DNA of 9,506 nucleotides from Verrucomicrobiota bacterium. Its GTDB lineage: Bacteria; Verrucomicrobiota; Verrucomicrobiia; Verrucomicrobiales; Akkermansiaceae. This document shows, in pieces, positions 1 to 6,179 of this stretch (positions are counted from its first letter, which is position 1; every line of letters begins with the position of its first letter). The stretch is taken from the NCBI GenBank assembly GCA_026397695.1, contig JAPLUJ010000351.1, forward strand, positions 1-9,506. The letters are read 5' to 3'. The notes under the pieces were generated by a model, which did not search any database, was not told where the DNA came from, and saw only the letters and a list, made by a program, of their open reading frames with translations. Both the position numbers and the translations under genes were made by a program.

Positions 1-1
1 T

Positions 2-181
2 GGGGTTGAGTATCATCACTGGAAAACATCGGGATTTTGGTGTCCGTGCGCGGCCGGTAACGACCTCATCCAACCAAATCTGGTTGACCGGTTCGAATAC
101 GACACTGGCTCCGGCGGCGCGGGCTACGACCGGAGTGAGATCGGTGGAGTTAGTCCAACCTTAGATGCTCAGACTGCATAA
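2..181 (+). CDS. Possible 3' end of an unidentified ORF (partial)
   Basis: One forward frame is open from the window edge to a TAA at 179-181, giving 59 codons with no start in view. The translation is acidic and glycine/aromatic-rich in its second half (it contains VDRFEYDTGSGGAGYDRSE) and ends LDAQTA. It reads more like protein than the other two forward frames, one of which is also open to a stop near 168. I do not recognise a family. It could be the C-terminus of a larger gene entering from the left or simply chance openness; 59 codons is too short to decide. Confidence 0.25.
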   Translation, partial: GVEYHHWKTSGFWCPCAAGNDLIQPNLVDRFEYDTGSGGAGYDRSEIGGVSPTLDAQTA

Positions 182-212
182 TGAGCGGAATTTATTCATA
201 TTTGAGCGAACG

Positions 213-671
213 TTAAATGTCCGCCCACGGGCGCGACTGAGAAGGAGGTTGAAATGTGATTGAGCAGCTTATGGCCCGTTGGTGCGCGACGCCTTGTTCG
301 GCCTTTATTCTTGCCCGGTGGAATTCAAGCGCACGCTGCAACCGCTCAATCTGCTCTCGAACGAATTCCAAGCGACTCGATTCCAATTCCAGTGTTGCGC
401 AATACTGGTAGACAGAAATCGGAACCTCAAATGTCGAAAAGTATGGCAAACCGCCTAAATCAACCAGTAGGCGATCCCACTCGCCACGGGATAAACCGCC
501 ACTAACTCCGATCGCCTCGTTGAGCTTCTCGTCGGCAGTCGTATGCGGATTCTCGATGGCCTTTTTAGCGCGGTCGATTTGATCGGCAACGTAGGGCGAG
601 TTGCACCTATGCGCGGCCTCGATCAGGCTGCCGAGTGCAATCAAAGCGTCGATCTGGAGATTCTTTTCCAT
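213..671 (-). CDS. Hypothetical protein, 152 aa
   Basis: This minus-strand ORF starts at ATG 669-671 and ends at 213. The first 115 or so residues look like a soluble, mainly helical protein: an N-terminal helix (IDALIALGSLIEAAHR), a charged helix (ADQIDRAKKAIEN), a Gly-rich turn, and a long helix near residues 96-125 (SSRLEFVREQIERLQRAL) that could form a coiled coil. No signal peptide, membrane segment or catalytic motif is visible. The last 30 residues (around ISCSITFQPPSQSRPW) are of a different character and may be a frameshifted or extended tail. The Shine-Dalgarno is weak (GGCAG just upstream). No neighbour lies on the same strand apart from the decayed peptidase upstream of it. I do not recognise a family; that it is a gene at all rests on length and amino-acid composition. 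Confidence 0.45.
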   Translation of the reverse strand: MEKNLQIDALIALGSLIEAAHRCNSPYVADQIDRAKKAIENPHTTADEKLNEAIGVSGGLSRGEWDRLLVDLGGLPYFSTFEVPISVYQYCATLELESSRLEFVREQIERLQRALEFHRARIKAEQGVAHQRAISCSITFQPPSQSRPWADI

Positions 672-799
672 TTCTGCCGAACAGTGTAATTAGTCCAACT
701 GGGAAGGTGCCCAGATTCTGGCTGATTTGGCAAGCAGCTAAACTGATAAGAGCGCATCTCCCTAATAATCAAAGCTTTATGGATTTGCAACAGATGGCT

Positions 800-824
800 G
801 ATTGTTCGGACTTGTTGAACAATC
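800..824. other. Stem-loop, 8 bp perfect stem, 9-nt loop
   Basis: GATTGTTC at 800-807 is perfectly complementary to GAACAATC at 817-824 around the loop at 808-816. It stands 25 bases before a second, stronger hairpin. No T-tract follows on either strand, so it is not a classical intrinsic terminator. It lies in the non-coding gap between the hypothetical gene (213-671, -) and the peptidase relic (951-1412, -). Confidence 0.6.
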
Positions 825-849
825 CGACCGCCGACAGGGGTAAAGGCGC

Positions 850-879
850 TCCGAGTTCGCCCGATCCGGCGAACTCGGA
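850..879. other. Stem-loop, 12 bp perfect stem, 6-nt loop (possible terminator of the minus-strand relic)
   Basis: TCCGAGTTCGCC at 850-861 pairs perfectly with GGCGAACTCGGA at 868-879 around the loop CGATCC. It lies about 70 bases past the end of the decayed minus-strand peptidase reading frame, where a terminator would be expected. The bases following it on the minus strand (GCGCCTTTACC) lack a run of T, so any termination role is unproven. A protein-binding palindrome or the end structure of a small mobile element are alternatives. Confidence 0.6.
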
Positions 880-950
880 TTATCACCCCCACCGTGCGTG
901 CGTTGGTCAGGACGCGCAGGTGACTTACGCGGCTCCCGCCGTCCCAGTAC

Positions 951-1412
951 TCAAAGCGCGAATTCCAGACACTGGTCATCCGCGCCTTCCCTGATCCAGG
1001 ACCAGTCAACCCACCGGGCTGAGCGGCCTGGACTTCCTGTCGTGTTGGTTACCAACCACCGGTCTCCGGCATTGGCTGTTATCGCCACGAAGTGCTGGAG
1101 ATCAGGTTCCTTGCGCGTAGGCCACGATACCGAGGCCAGGACGATTTTACCCTCGCGCCAATCGCTTGCGCACTTCGGGAGCACGCAACCGGCAATACCG
1201 GCTGTGCAACACCCTGTTCACATCCTGCCACGTGGACCCGTTATCCGGATCCGGCCCCACAGCGTCCCACACGTTGTGATACATTGTGAGGTTTGGCATC
1301 TCACCTGTTCTCGCGTACTTGCGGGCACAGATGGCTGTGAACGCGGCTGTTGCTCCGCAGCTGTAATGACACCGATGGCCGCAAACGCCTTGCTGAATAT
1401 CTGCTCCGCCAT
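951..1412 (-). pseudogene. Frameshifted relic of a papain/C39-like cysteine peptidase
   Basis: No single frame is open, but a continuous protein appears if two frameshifts are allowed. The start is ATG 1410-1412, preceded by GGAGG (1421-1425 on this strand) at 8-nt spacing, a very good ribosome binding site, and it reads MAEQIFSKAFAAIGVITAA. Near 1360 the frame shifts to one containing SCGATAAFTAICARKYA (Cys codon at 1357-1359), then MPNLTMYHNVWDAVGPD and STWQDVNRVLHSRY, ending at TAA 1147-1149. One base before that stop the reading returns to the first frame as KIVLASVSWP, then DLQHFVAITANAGDRWLVTN, ending at TGA 951-953. A Cys motif followed about 88 residues later by a His-hydrophobic strand is the layout of C39-like/papain-fold peptidases. 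The family call is an inference from these two motifs. The two frameshifts cancel, so flanking parts share one frame. Sequencing error is a possible alternative to decay. Confidence 0.5.
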
Positions 1413-1420
1413 CCCTTCTC

Positions 1421-1425
1421 CCTCC
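1421..1425 (-). promoter_or_regulatory. Ribosome binding site of the peptidase relic
   Basis: On the minus strand GGAGG stands 8 nt before ATG 1410-1412. It is among the best Shine-Dalgarno sequences in the window and is the main reason for placing the relic's original start here rather than at the in-frame ATG further upstream (1452-1454). Confidence 0.5.
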
Positions 1426-1783
1426 AGAAAATCACCTGGAACGCCACCACGCAAAACGTCATCTATCGCTCAAAGCGCCACCACACCTGACCTCGAAGGC
1501 GTCCACACCCAAAGAATCCGCCGTCCGAAGATTTTTCAAAAGAATCCTTGGTAACGCGGACAGAATAGGTATTTTCGCGCTTGAGGAATTTCCCCATGAA
1601 TCCGGCAGCAAACCACTGTCCCTTGCCCAAATCCGCCGTTTGGAGGTTCCTGTCTCTTTATTTTCACCGAAACACCGCCCTTCCGAACCACCGAAACACC
1701 TCTTCCAACCCCCTTTCCCCTCCAGAATCGCCCGACCGGATTCCCTCTTTCAGCGTTTCAGTTTTCCATATTTCAGCTTTTAC
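1426..1783. other. Gene-poor interval with minus-strand coding-like remnants and simple repeats
   Basis: No intact gene is convincing here. On the minus strand 1463-1597 encodes a 44-residue ORF (MGKFLKRENTYSVRVTKDSF at its start), and the frame reads back upstream in protein-like fashion (QTADLGKGQWFAAGF). After about residue 22 a neighbouring frame (NLRTADSLGVDAFEV) looks more protein-like, as in a frameshifted gene end. The right part holds simple repeats: the 12-mer CACCGAAACACC occurs at 1665-1676 and 1689-1700, and TTTCAG occurs at 1748, 1756 and 1771. The plus-strand frame running through this stretch into the metallopeptidase is judged non-coding because it is low-complexity and lacks a signal peptide. 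Confidence 0.4.
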
Positions 1784-1860
1784 CCAACCCCCCATTTCCC
1801 CGCCTACCGGTCCGGCCACCGGCTCTTCCAACGGCCTTCACCGGGAAAGCAATTTCCTAG
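1784..1860 (-). repeat. Dispersed hairpin repeat, copy 1
   Basis: This is the longest copy. Its left part (1784-1840) matches copy 3 at 6038-6092 almost base for base, with one C of length difference and one substitution. Its right part, ending AATTTCCTAG at 1860, matches the end of copy 2. The core at 1814-1836, read on the minus strand, is a 9-bp stem (GGCCGTTGG with CCGGTGGCC) around AAGAG. Three of the pairs are G-U, so the RNA folds fully only in minus orientation. The copy ends 7 nt before the ATG of the metallopeptidase and so forms its 5' leader. Confidence 0.8.
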
Positions 1861-1867
1861 TCCACCG

Positions 1868-2665
1868 ATGAAGTTGAAGATTACAATAGTCACGATTCTC
1901 GCTCTTGCGATTGTCTCGCTGGTTCGTGCCGCCGAGGAGGAGATGCCGAAACAGAAGAAGATATTTGAACAAATCGGGCACATGTTCGGAAAGTTCGGCG
2001 AAAACAGCAAGACGGAAATCAAAGTCATTTCCGGTCCGAAAGACGTCAAGATGAATAGGGGCGGCGCTCCGGGAAAGCAATGGATCGCCACATGCGACAA
2101 GTATGAGTTCAAGCTGACCATCGAGGACACGGTTTCATTGAAGGTCGAGGAATTGGTGAAGCGTCTTGAGAAACTGCCCGTGCCTTACATCAGCGCCTGC
2201 CAGGCCGTTTCCGACGAAGGCGAAAACGGCATCGCAATCTACAAAACTCTGGGCGGGGCCTCGGCACACGGCGGACAGAGCTACATCAACATGGTCCCCG
2301 GGGCCGGCCCGCTGGTTGTTGCCCACGAGGCGGGACACACGCTCGAACAGGTAGCCAGGAGTTCCGACCCGAAGATTCTGGAGAAGTGGGCCGAAATCGC
2401 CGTGGCCGACAAGATATCCGTCTCCGGCTATGGCGGCGACAAAGGGGGACACGAAGACATCGCCGAGTTCGCCAAGGCTTACGCCGTATGCTTGGACGCG
2501 GGCGACGGGAAATTGCAATTCCTCAAGGAACTCTCGCCCGGGCGATTCGCGATGTGGGAGAAGGTCCTTTACTGGCCGCCGCAAACGGTTGCCAAAGATA
2601 AGGAGAAGAAAGGCGGCGAAGAGCAAGAAAACGCCCAGAGGAACGACGCCAAAGGCTCCAAGTAG
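1868..2665 (+). CDS. Secreted HEAGH zinc metallopeptidase-like protein, 265 aa
   Basis: The start is taken at ATG 1868 because it gives a clean signal peptide (MKLKITIVTILALAIVSLVRA, residues 1-21); the longer in-frame ORF from 1640 adds a proline-rich, low-complexity leader encoded largely by repeats. Residues 153-157 are HEAGH, the zincin HExxH motif: two His ligands and the catalytic Glu154. About 40 residues on, GGHEDIAEFAKAY (193-205) offers Glu196 or Glu200 as the third zinc ligand, the arrangement of gluzincins resembling the anthrax-lethal-factor-like group. That subfamily placement is an inference. The C-terminus (from about 240) is a Lys/Glu-rich, probably disordered tail. It is likely a small exported or periplasmic peptidase; the substrate is unknown. 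No strong Shine-Dalgarno is visible, and the leader is a copy of the dispersed repeat. The gene downstream, 405 bases away, is a secreted rhamnosidase, but the gap argues against one transcript. Confidence 0.75.
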   Translation: MKLKITIVTILALAIVSLVRAAEEEMPKQKKIFEQIGHMFGKFGENSKTEIKVISGPKDVKMNRGGAPGKQWIATCDKYEFKLTIEDTVSLKVEELVKRLEKLPVPYISACQAVSDEGENGIAIYKTLGGASAHGGQSYINMVPGAGPLVVAHEAGHTLEQVARSSDPKILEKWAEIAVADKISVSGYGGDKGGHEDIAEFAKAYAVCLDAGDGKLQFLKELSPGRFAMWEKVLYWPPQTVAKDKEKKGGEEQENAQRNDAKGSK

Positions 2666-2680
2666 GAAACTTCCATGAAC

Positions 2681-2699
2681 CTTCCAACGGCCTTCACCC
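2681..2699 (-). repeat. Dispersed repeat, fragment (copy 5)
   Basis: The 19 bases CTTCCAACGGCCTTCACCC match the right half of the repeat core and its flank as found in copies 1 and 2. The other hairpin arm is missing. The fragment lies 5 bases before the tandem array, and full copy 2 begins 5 bases after it, so the array is bracketed by pieces of the same element. Confidence 0.65.
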
Positions 2700-2704
2700 C
2701 CAAA

Positions 2705-2812
2705 GATCGAAGATGGAGGATCGAAGATGGAGGATCGAAGATAGAGGATCGAAGATAGAGGATCGAAGATAGAGGATCGAAGATAGAGGATCGAAGATAG
2801 AGGATCGAAGAT
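2705..2812. repeat. 14-bp tandem repeat array, 7 full units plus 10 bases
   Basis: The unit is GATCGAAGATAGAG; the first two units read GATCGAAGATGGAG. Seven full units run from 2705 to 2802 and a partial unit (GATCGAAGAT) ends at 2812. Apart from the one A/G position all units are identical, which indicates recent expansion by slippage or recombination. Every unit carries a GATC site. The unit length is not a multiple of three, so translation of either strand cycles through three frames; the open minus-strand frames with repeated SSILYLRSSIFDP are an artefact of this. Confidence 0.95.
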
Positions 2813-2817
2813 CTCAT

Positions 2818-2879
2818 CCATTTCTCCGGTCCGGCCACCGTCTCTTCCAACGGCCTTCACCCAGAAAGCAAATTCCTAG
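2818..2879 (-). repeat. Dispersed hairpin repeat, copy 2
   Basis: The core at 2833-2855 matches copy 1 with one change in an arm (CCGTCTC instead of CCGGCTC), which costs the terminal stem pair on the loop side. The right flank to AATTCCTAG (2879) matches copy 1 over about 24 bases with only a few changes. On the left, about seven bases found in copies 1 and 3 (GCCTA region) are missing. It directly follows the 14-bp array. Confidence 0.8.
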
Positions 2880-2989
2880 CAATAACAGAAAATAGGGGGA
2901 GCTGATTTTCATAACGTGAGAGCCATAACCGGCATGGGACACGACATCAAGCATTATCCATTGTAAAGTTTCGGTAATTCTGTCCCCAT

Positions 2990-3016
2990 GGCCGCCCGGC
3001 GGGGCAGGCCGCCCGG
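2990..3016. repeat. Short GC-rich direct repeat
   Basis: GGCCGCCCGG occurs at 2990-2999 and again at 3007-3016, separated by seven bases. It lies 55-80 bases upstream of the rhamnosidase start, between any promoter and the ribosome binding site, so it would be in the 5' leader. Function is unknown. Confidence 0.6.
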
Positions 3017-3059
3017 GTCCACACGATCCTCCCCGAACCCGGATAAACGCACATCCACT

Positions 3060-3064
3060 AGGAG
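3060..3064 (+). promoter_or_regulatory. Ribosome binding site of the rhamnosidase gene
   Basis: AGGAG stands 6 nt before ATG 3071. It is the strongest plus-strand Shine-Dalgarno in the window and supports this start. Confidence 0.8.
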
Positions 3065-3070
3065 ATTCTA

Positions 3071-5986
3071 ATGAAAATCAGGCAACTTATCACAGCCATC
3101 CTCTTCGGAATCTCACTGGGGGTCGTGTCCGCTTCGGAACTCGAAGAAGATTTCAAGAATCCGCCCGACACGGCTCGGCTCTGGGTTTATTGGACCTGTC
3201 AAGACGGACATTATTCCATGGAAGGCACCACCGCAGACCTTGAAGCGATGAAAAAAGCCGGAATTGGTGGCGTGCTGCGGATGGATTGTAGCATCGACGG
3301 TATTTCCTTTGGCGGCACCCCTTATCTGAGCGAAAAATGGCAGAAGCAGTTCGTTCACGCAGTCCGCGAATGTGAGCGTCTCGGCCTCGAGTTCACCACC
3401 ATCACGGGACCCGGCTGGACGGGCACCGGCGGTCCCTGGATCAAGGCCAAGCAATCGATGCAGCACCTCGTCCCGGCGAGCGTCACCACAAAGGGACCGG
3501 CAAAGTTCGATCAGATCCTCCCTCTGCCGGAGCCGCGCATTTCTTCCTACCACAACAACCAGACTGCGCAAATGAAGAAGGAAATCAGTGGTTTCCACCA
3601 AGATGTTGCCGTGTTCGCGTTTCCGCGTTGTGAGCCGGTCATTGCGGATATTCAAGAGAAGGCTCTTTTTATCCGCAACCCGTTTACTTCCATGCCGCGT
3701 GTGCGACCTTACCTGCCCTCACCCGCGAGTTACCCCGCCGCCACAACGGCGCAGGTGATCGATCCAACCACAATCCTTGATTTGACCTCTAAATTGCAGG
3801 CGGATGGACGGCTCGTGTGGGACGTTCCGTTAGGCGAGTGGACGATTGTCCGGCTCACCGTGCGTTCCACGGGTGCCAACACGCGTCCCGCACCCGCCGC
3901 AGGACTTGGCCTGGAGTCCGACAAGTTCAGCAAGGAGGCGCTCGCCACGCATTTCGAGGCGTTTTTCGACCCGCTGTTGAAGGAAATCGGACCGCGTCCG
4001 AATGACAGGAAAGTCGGCTTCATTGCACTCGATGCCGACAGTTGGGAGATGAGTTCCCAAAACTGGACACCCGGTTTCCGCGATGAGTTCAAGAAGCGAT
4101 GCGGTTACGATCCCTGGCTCTACTTCACGACGTACACCGGCTGCGTTGTGGGTTCGCGTGAGCAGACCGAGCGGTTCCTCTGGGATGTTCGCGCGATGTG
4201 TCAGGAACTGTTACTCGAGAACCACGCGGCAGAGATGAAGAAGCTATGTCACCAGCGAGGACTCCGGTTGATGATCGAACCTTACGACATGAATCCGGCA
4301 GGCGACCTTGACCTTGGATCATACGCGGACTTTCCTGCCGGCGAGTTCTGGTTCGACACGTTTCAATCCGGGTGGAGTTGTATGACCGCCGCGTCGATCG
4401 CACACACCATGGGAAAGTCCGTGGTTCTCGCCGAAGCATTCACGTCGGGTCACGGAGACTGGCAGCAAACGCCTTGGGTTCTCAAGAACCAGACCGACTG
4501 GGCCTTTGCCGCGGGGATTAACAAGTTTGCGATTCACGGTTTTGCCCACCAATCGAATGAGGATTCGCCCGGGATGACCTTCGGTCCTTACGGGGTGTTT
4601 TGGAACCGGAAGCAAACGTTCTGGCCGCTCGTCGGAGCTTACCACGAGTACCTCGCAAGATGTTCGCATTTGTTACAGCAGGGGGTGACGGTTTCGGACA
4701 TTCTCTACCTGACGCCTGAAGGCGCGCCGCAGGTCTTCCTGCCGCCACCCAGCGCACTCGACGGTGCCGGGTCGAGGTTGCCGGACAAGCTGGGCTACGG
4801 ATTTGATGGCTGCTCTCCCCGCATTCTGATGAACCGGGCAGTGGTTAGGGACGGCCTGATTACCTTTCCGGGCGGCTCCTCGTATCGCTTGATGGTTCTG
4901 CCGCGCTATGAAACCATGACTCCGCTGCTTCTCACAAAAATCAAGGACATGGTGCAGGCCGGCGCCTCCGTGGTCGGTTATCCTCCGATAAAGTCACCCG
5001 GTCTATCAGATTATCCCGCGTGCGACAAAAAGCTAATTTCGTTAGCAAAGGAATTATGGGGAAGTCTTGAAGAACCGGGTGAAATCACCAGGCGCGGTTA
5101 TGGGCGCGGCAGTATTTATTGGGGGCGGTCTTCTTCCAATGAACTCTATCCTGACTATGACAGCACGGCTTCGGTACTGAAGACGATGGGTATCCACGAG
5201 GACTTCACAGCGACTGGCCCGGTGCGTTACGGACATCGCCGTTCTGAAGAGCGGGAGATCTACTTCCTGTCCAGCAAGTCGGCCAAACCGCTTCAGGCGG
5301 ATTGCACATTTCGAGTCGCCCAAGGACAACCGCAACTGTGGAATCCGGTGACGGGAATGCTCCGGCCCCTCCCCCAATACAAACAAGAAAATGGGCACAC
5401 AACCCTCCCCATGGCGTTTGCGCCCTATGAAAGTTTCTTTGTCATCTTCCCTCGCAATGGCGGATTGGCCCGAGACGAAACCCGCGCCGTGAATTTTCCA
5501 GAGTTAGAACCCGTTTTCACCCTGGAAGGACCATGGCAAGTCTCGTTCGATCCCAAATGGGGCGGTCCGGAGAGCGTTGCCTTCGACGCCTTGCAGGATT
5601 GGACAAAAAGAGAAGAGGATGGCATCAAGTATTATTCCGGCATTGCCACGTATCAAAAAGTTTTTGATTCCCCGAACATCTCGGGGAAACAGGCCTGTCT
5701 CGACCTGGGTGAAGTGCATGAGCTGGCCGAGGTCACACTGAATGGAAAGAAACTCGGTGTGATCTGGTGTGCGCCATGGCGGATTGATATCACGAACGAC
5801 TTGAAAGAAAAAAACAACCAACTGGAGATCAAGGTGGCCAACCTATGGACGAACCGACTTCTCGGCGACGCTGCAAAACCCGCAGGACAGCGTCTCACTC
5901 GAACCGCGTTGCGCTACCGCGTTCGCGGCGGGTTGCTGCCTTCAGGCCTCCTGGGACCCGTGCGCATCCAGGTCAGCCAAGAATGA
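3071..5986 (+). CDS. Secreted GH106-like alpha-L-rhamnosidase, 971 aa
   Basis: Glycoside hydrolase family 106 enzymes release terminal alpha-L-rhamnose from plant or algal polysaccharides. A signal peptide is seen at residues 1-21 (cleavage after VSA). The family's N-terminal signature follows: FKNPPDTARLWVYW, then GTTADLEAMKKAGIGGVL, and the glycine motif GPGWTGTGGPW at 113-123. Acidic residues where the family has its catalytic pair are visible as Glu403 (LMIEPYD) and Glu455 (VVLAEAFTSG), with FPAGEFW between them. Assigning these as the catalytic pair is by pattern, not alignment. From about residue 815 a beta-sandwich, galactose-binding-like domain follows (WQVSFDPKWGG, then EVTLNGKKLGVIWCAPWRIDI), usual at the C-terminus. 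Length fits the family. The first signature has WTCQDGHYSMEG where many members have a Trp-rich WWWLNG-type run, so specificity may differ. Expected location is periplasmic or outer surface. No transporter or regulator is adjacent. Confidence 0.88.
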   Translation: MKIRQLITAILFGISLGVVSASELEEDFKNPPDTARLWVYWTCQDGHYSMEGTTADLEAMKKAGIGGVLRMDCSIDGISFGGTPYLSEKWQKQFVHAVRECERLGLEFTTITGPGWTGTGGPWIKAKQSMQHLVPASVTTKGPAKFDQILPLPEPRISSYHNNQTAQMKKEISGFHQDVAVFAFPRCEPVIADIQEKALFIRNPFTSMPRVRPYLPSPASYPAATTAQVIDPTTILDLTSKLQADGRLVWDVPLGEWTIVRLTVRSTGANTRPAPAAGLGLESDKFSKEALATHFEAFFDPLLKEIGPRPNDRKVGFIALDADSWEMSSQNWTPGFRDEFKKRCGYDPWLYFTTYTGCVVGSREQTERFLWDVRAMCQELLLENHAAEMKKLCHQRGLRLMIEPYDMNPAGDLDLGSYADFPAGEFWFDTFQSGWSCMTAASIAHTMGKSVVLAEAFTSGHGDWQQTPWVLKNQTDWAFAAGINKFAIHGFAHQSNEDSPGMTFGPYGVFWNRKQTFWPLVGAYHEYLARCSHLLQQGVTVSDILYLTPEGAPQVFLPPPSALDGAGSRLPDKLGYGFDGCSPRILMNRAVVRDGLITFPGGSSYRLMVLPRYETMTPLLLTKIKDMVQAGASVVGYPPIKSPGLSDYPACDKKLISLAKELWGSLEEPGEITRRGYGRGSIYWGRSSSNELYPDYDSTASVLKTMGIHEDFTATGPVRYGHRRSEEREIYFLSSKSAKPLQADCTFRVAQGQPQLWNPVTGMLRPLPQYKQENGHTTLPMAFAPYESFFVIFPRNGGLARDETRAVNFPELEPVFTLEGPWQVSFDPKWGGPESVAFDALQDWTKREEDGIKYYSGIATYQKVFDSPNISGKQACLDLGEVHELAEVTLNGKKLGVIWCAPWRIDITNDLKEKNNQLEIKVANLWTNRLLGDAAKPAGQRLTRTALRYRVRGGLLPSGLLGPVRIQVSQE

Positions 5987-6179
5987 ACGGAGATCTCTGG
6001 TATATGGAGGCTTATGGTGCGCGCTGAATTCCGCGCTCCAACCCCCATTTCCCCGCCTACCGGTCCGGCCACCGGCTCTTGCAACGGCCTTCAGTGCCGT
6101 GATCAATGCCTTCGGCGTGTCGGCCGCGATGCCGCTTTCCATTTGACCCCGCGTCCCGTCCGGCGCATCCCTTCCGGTT
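5987..6179. other. Intergenic region with repeat copy 3 and a short ORF remnant
   Basis: After the rhamnosidase stop the sequence carries a small palindrome (GCGCG at 6020-6024 with CGCGC at 6033-6037, inner GAATTC), then repeat copy 3. Straight out of that repeat one frame reads ALATAFSAVINAFGVSAAMPLSI and stops at TGA 6144-6146, resembling the last residues of a lost gene joined to the repeat. No Shine-Dalgarno is visible before the polymerase start at 6180, and no T-tract terminator follows the rhamnosidase gene. Confidence 0.4.
6038..6092 (-). repeat. Dispersed hairpin repeat, copy 3
   Basis: It matches copy 1 over its whole 55 bases, except one C fewer in the C-run and G for C in CTCTTGCAAC. 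The core is at 6067-6089; the changed base removes the loop-closing pair, leaving an 8-bp stem on the minus strand. The right flank differs from copies 1 and 2 from 6093 on, so the conserved right boundary is CCTTCA. Confidence 0.8.

Larger units (their letters stand above)
2666..3070. other. Repeat-filled intergenic region between metallopeptidase and rhamnosidase
   Basis: This 405-base gap holds, in order, a fragment of the dispersed repeat (2681-2699), a 14-bp tandem array (2705-2812), repeat copy 2 (2818-2879), about 110 bases of moderately AT-rich unique sequence where a promoter for the rhamnosidase gene is most likely, a GC-rich direct repeat (2990-3016), and the rhamnosidase ribosome binding site. 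I could not pick a convincing -35/-10 pair. The long minus-strand frame crossing here owes its openness to the tandem array and is not a gene. Confidence 0.7.

Noticed and set aside
641..1009. Minus-strand ORF of 122 codons containing WNSRFEYWDGGSRV
   Set aside because: The beginning may be a short continuation of the peptidase relic or another gene remnant, but the later part runs through two perfect hairpins and is probably non-coding.
898..1554. Plus-strand ORF of 218 codons
   Set aside because: Its composition is Arg/Ser/Pro/His-rich with no pattern of structure, while the minus strand of the same DNA carries a ribosome binding site and peptidase motifs.
2705..2812. CRISPR array
   Set aside because: Units are only 14 bp and head to tail, with no variable spacers and no cas genes in the window.
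2135..2860. Long minus-strand ORF (241 codons) across the metallopeptidase 3' end and the tandem array
   Set aside because: Its N-terminal half is repeated SSILYLRSSIFDP-type peptide from the 14-bp array, and the rest is antisense to a well-supported gene.
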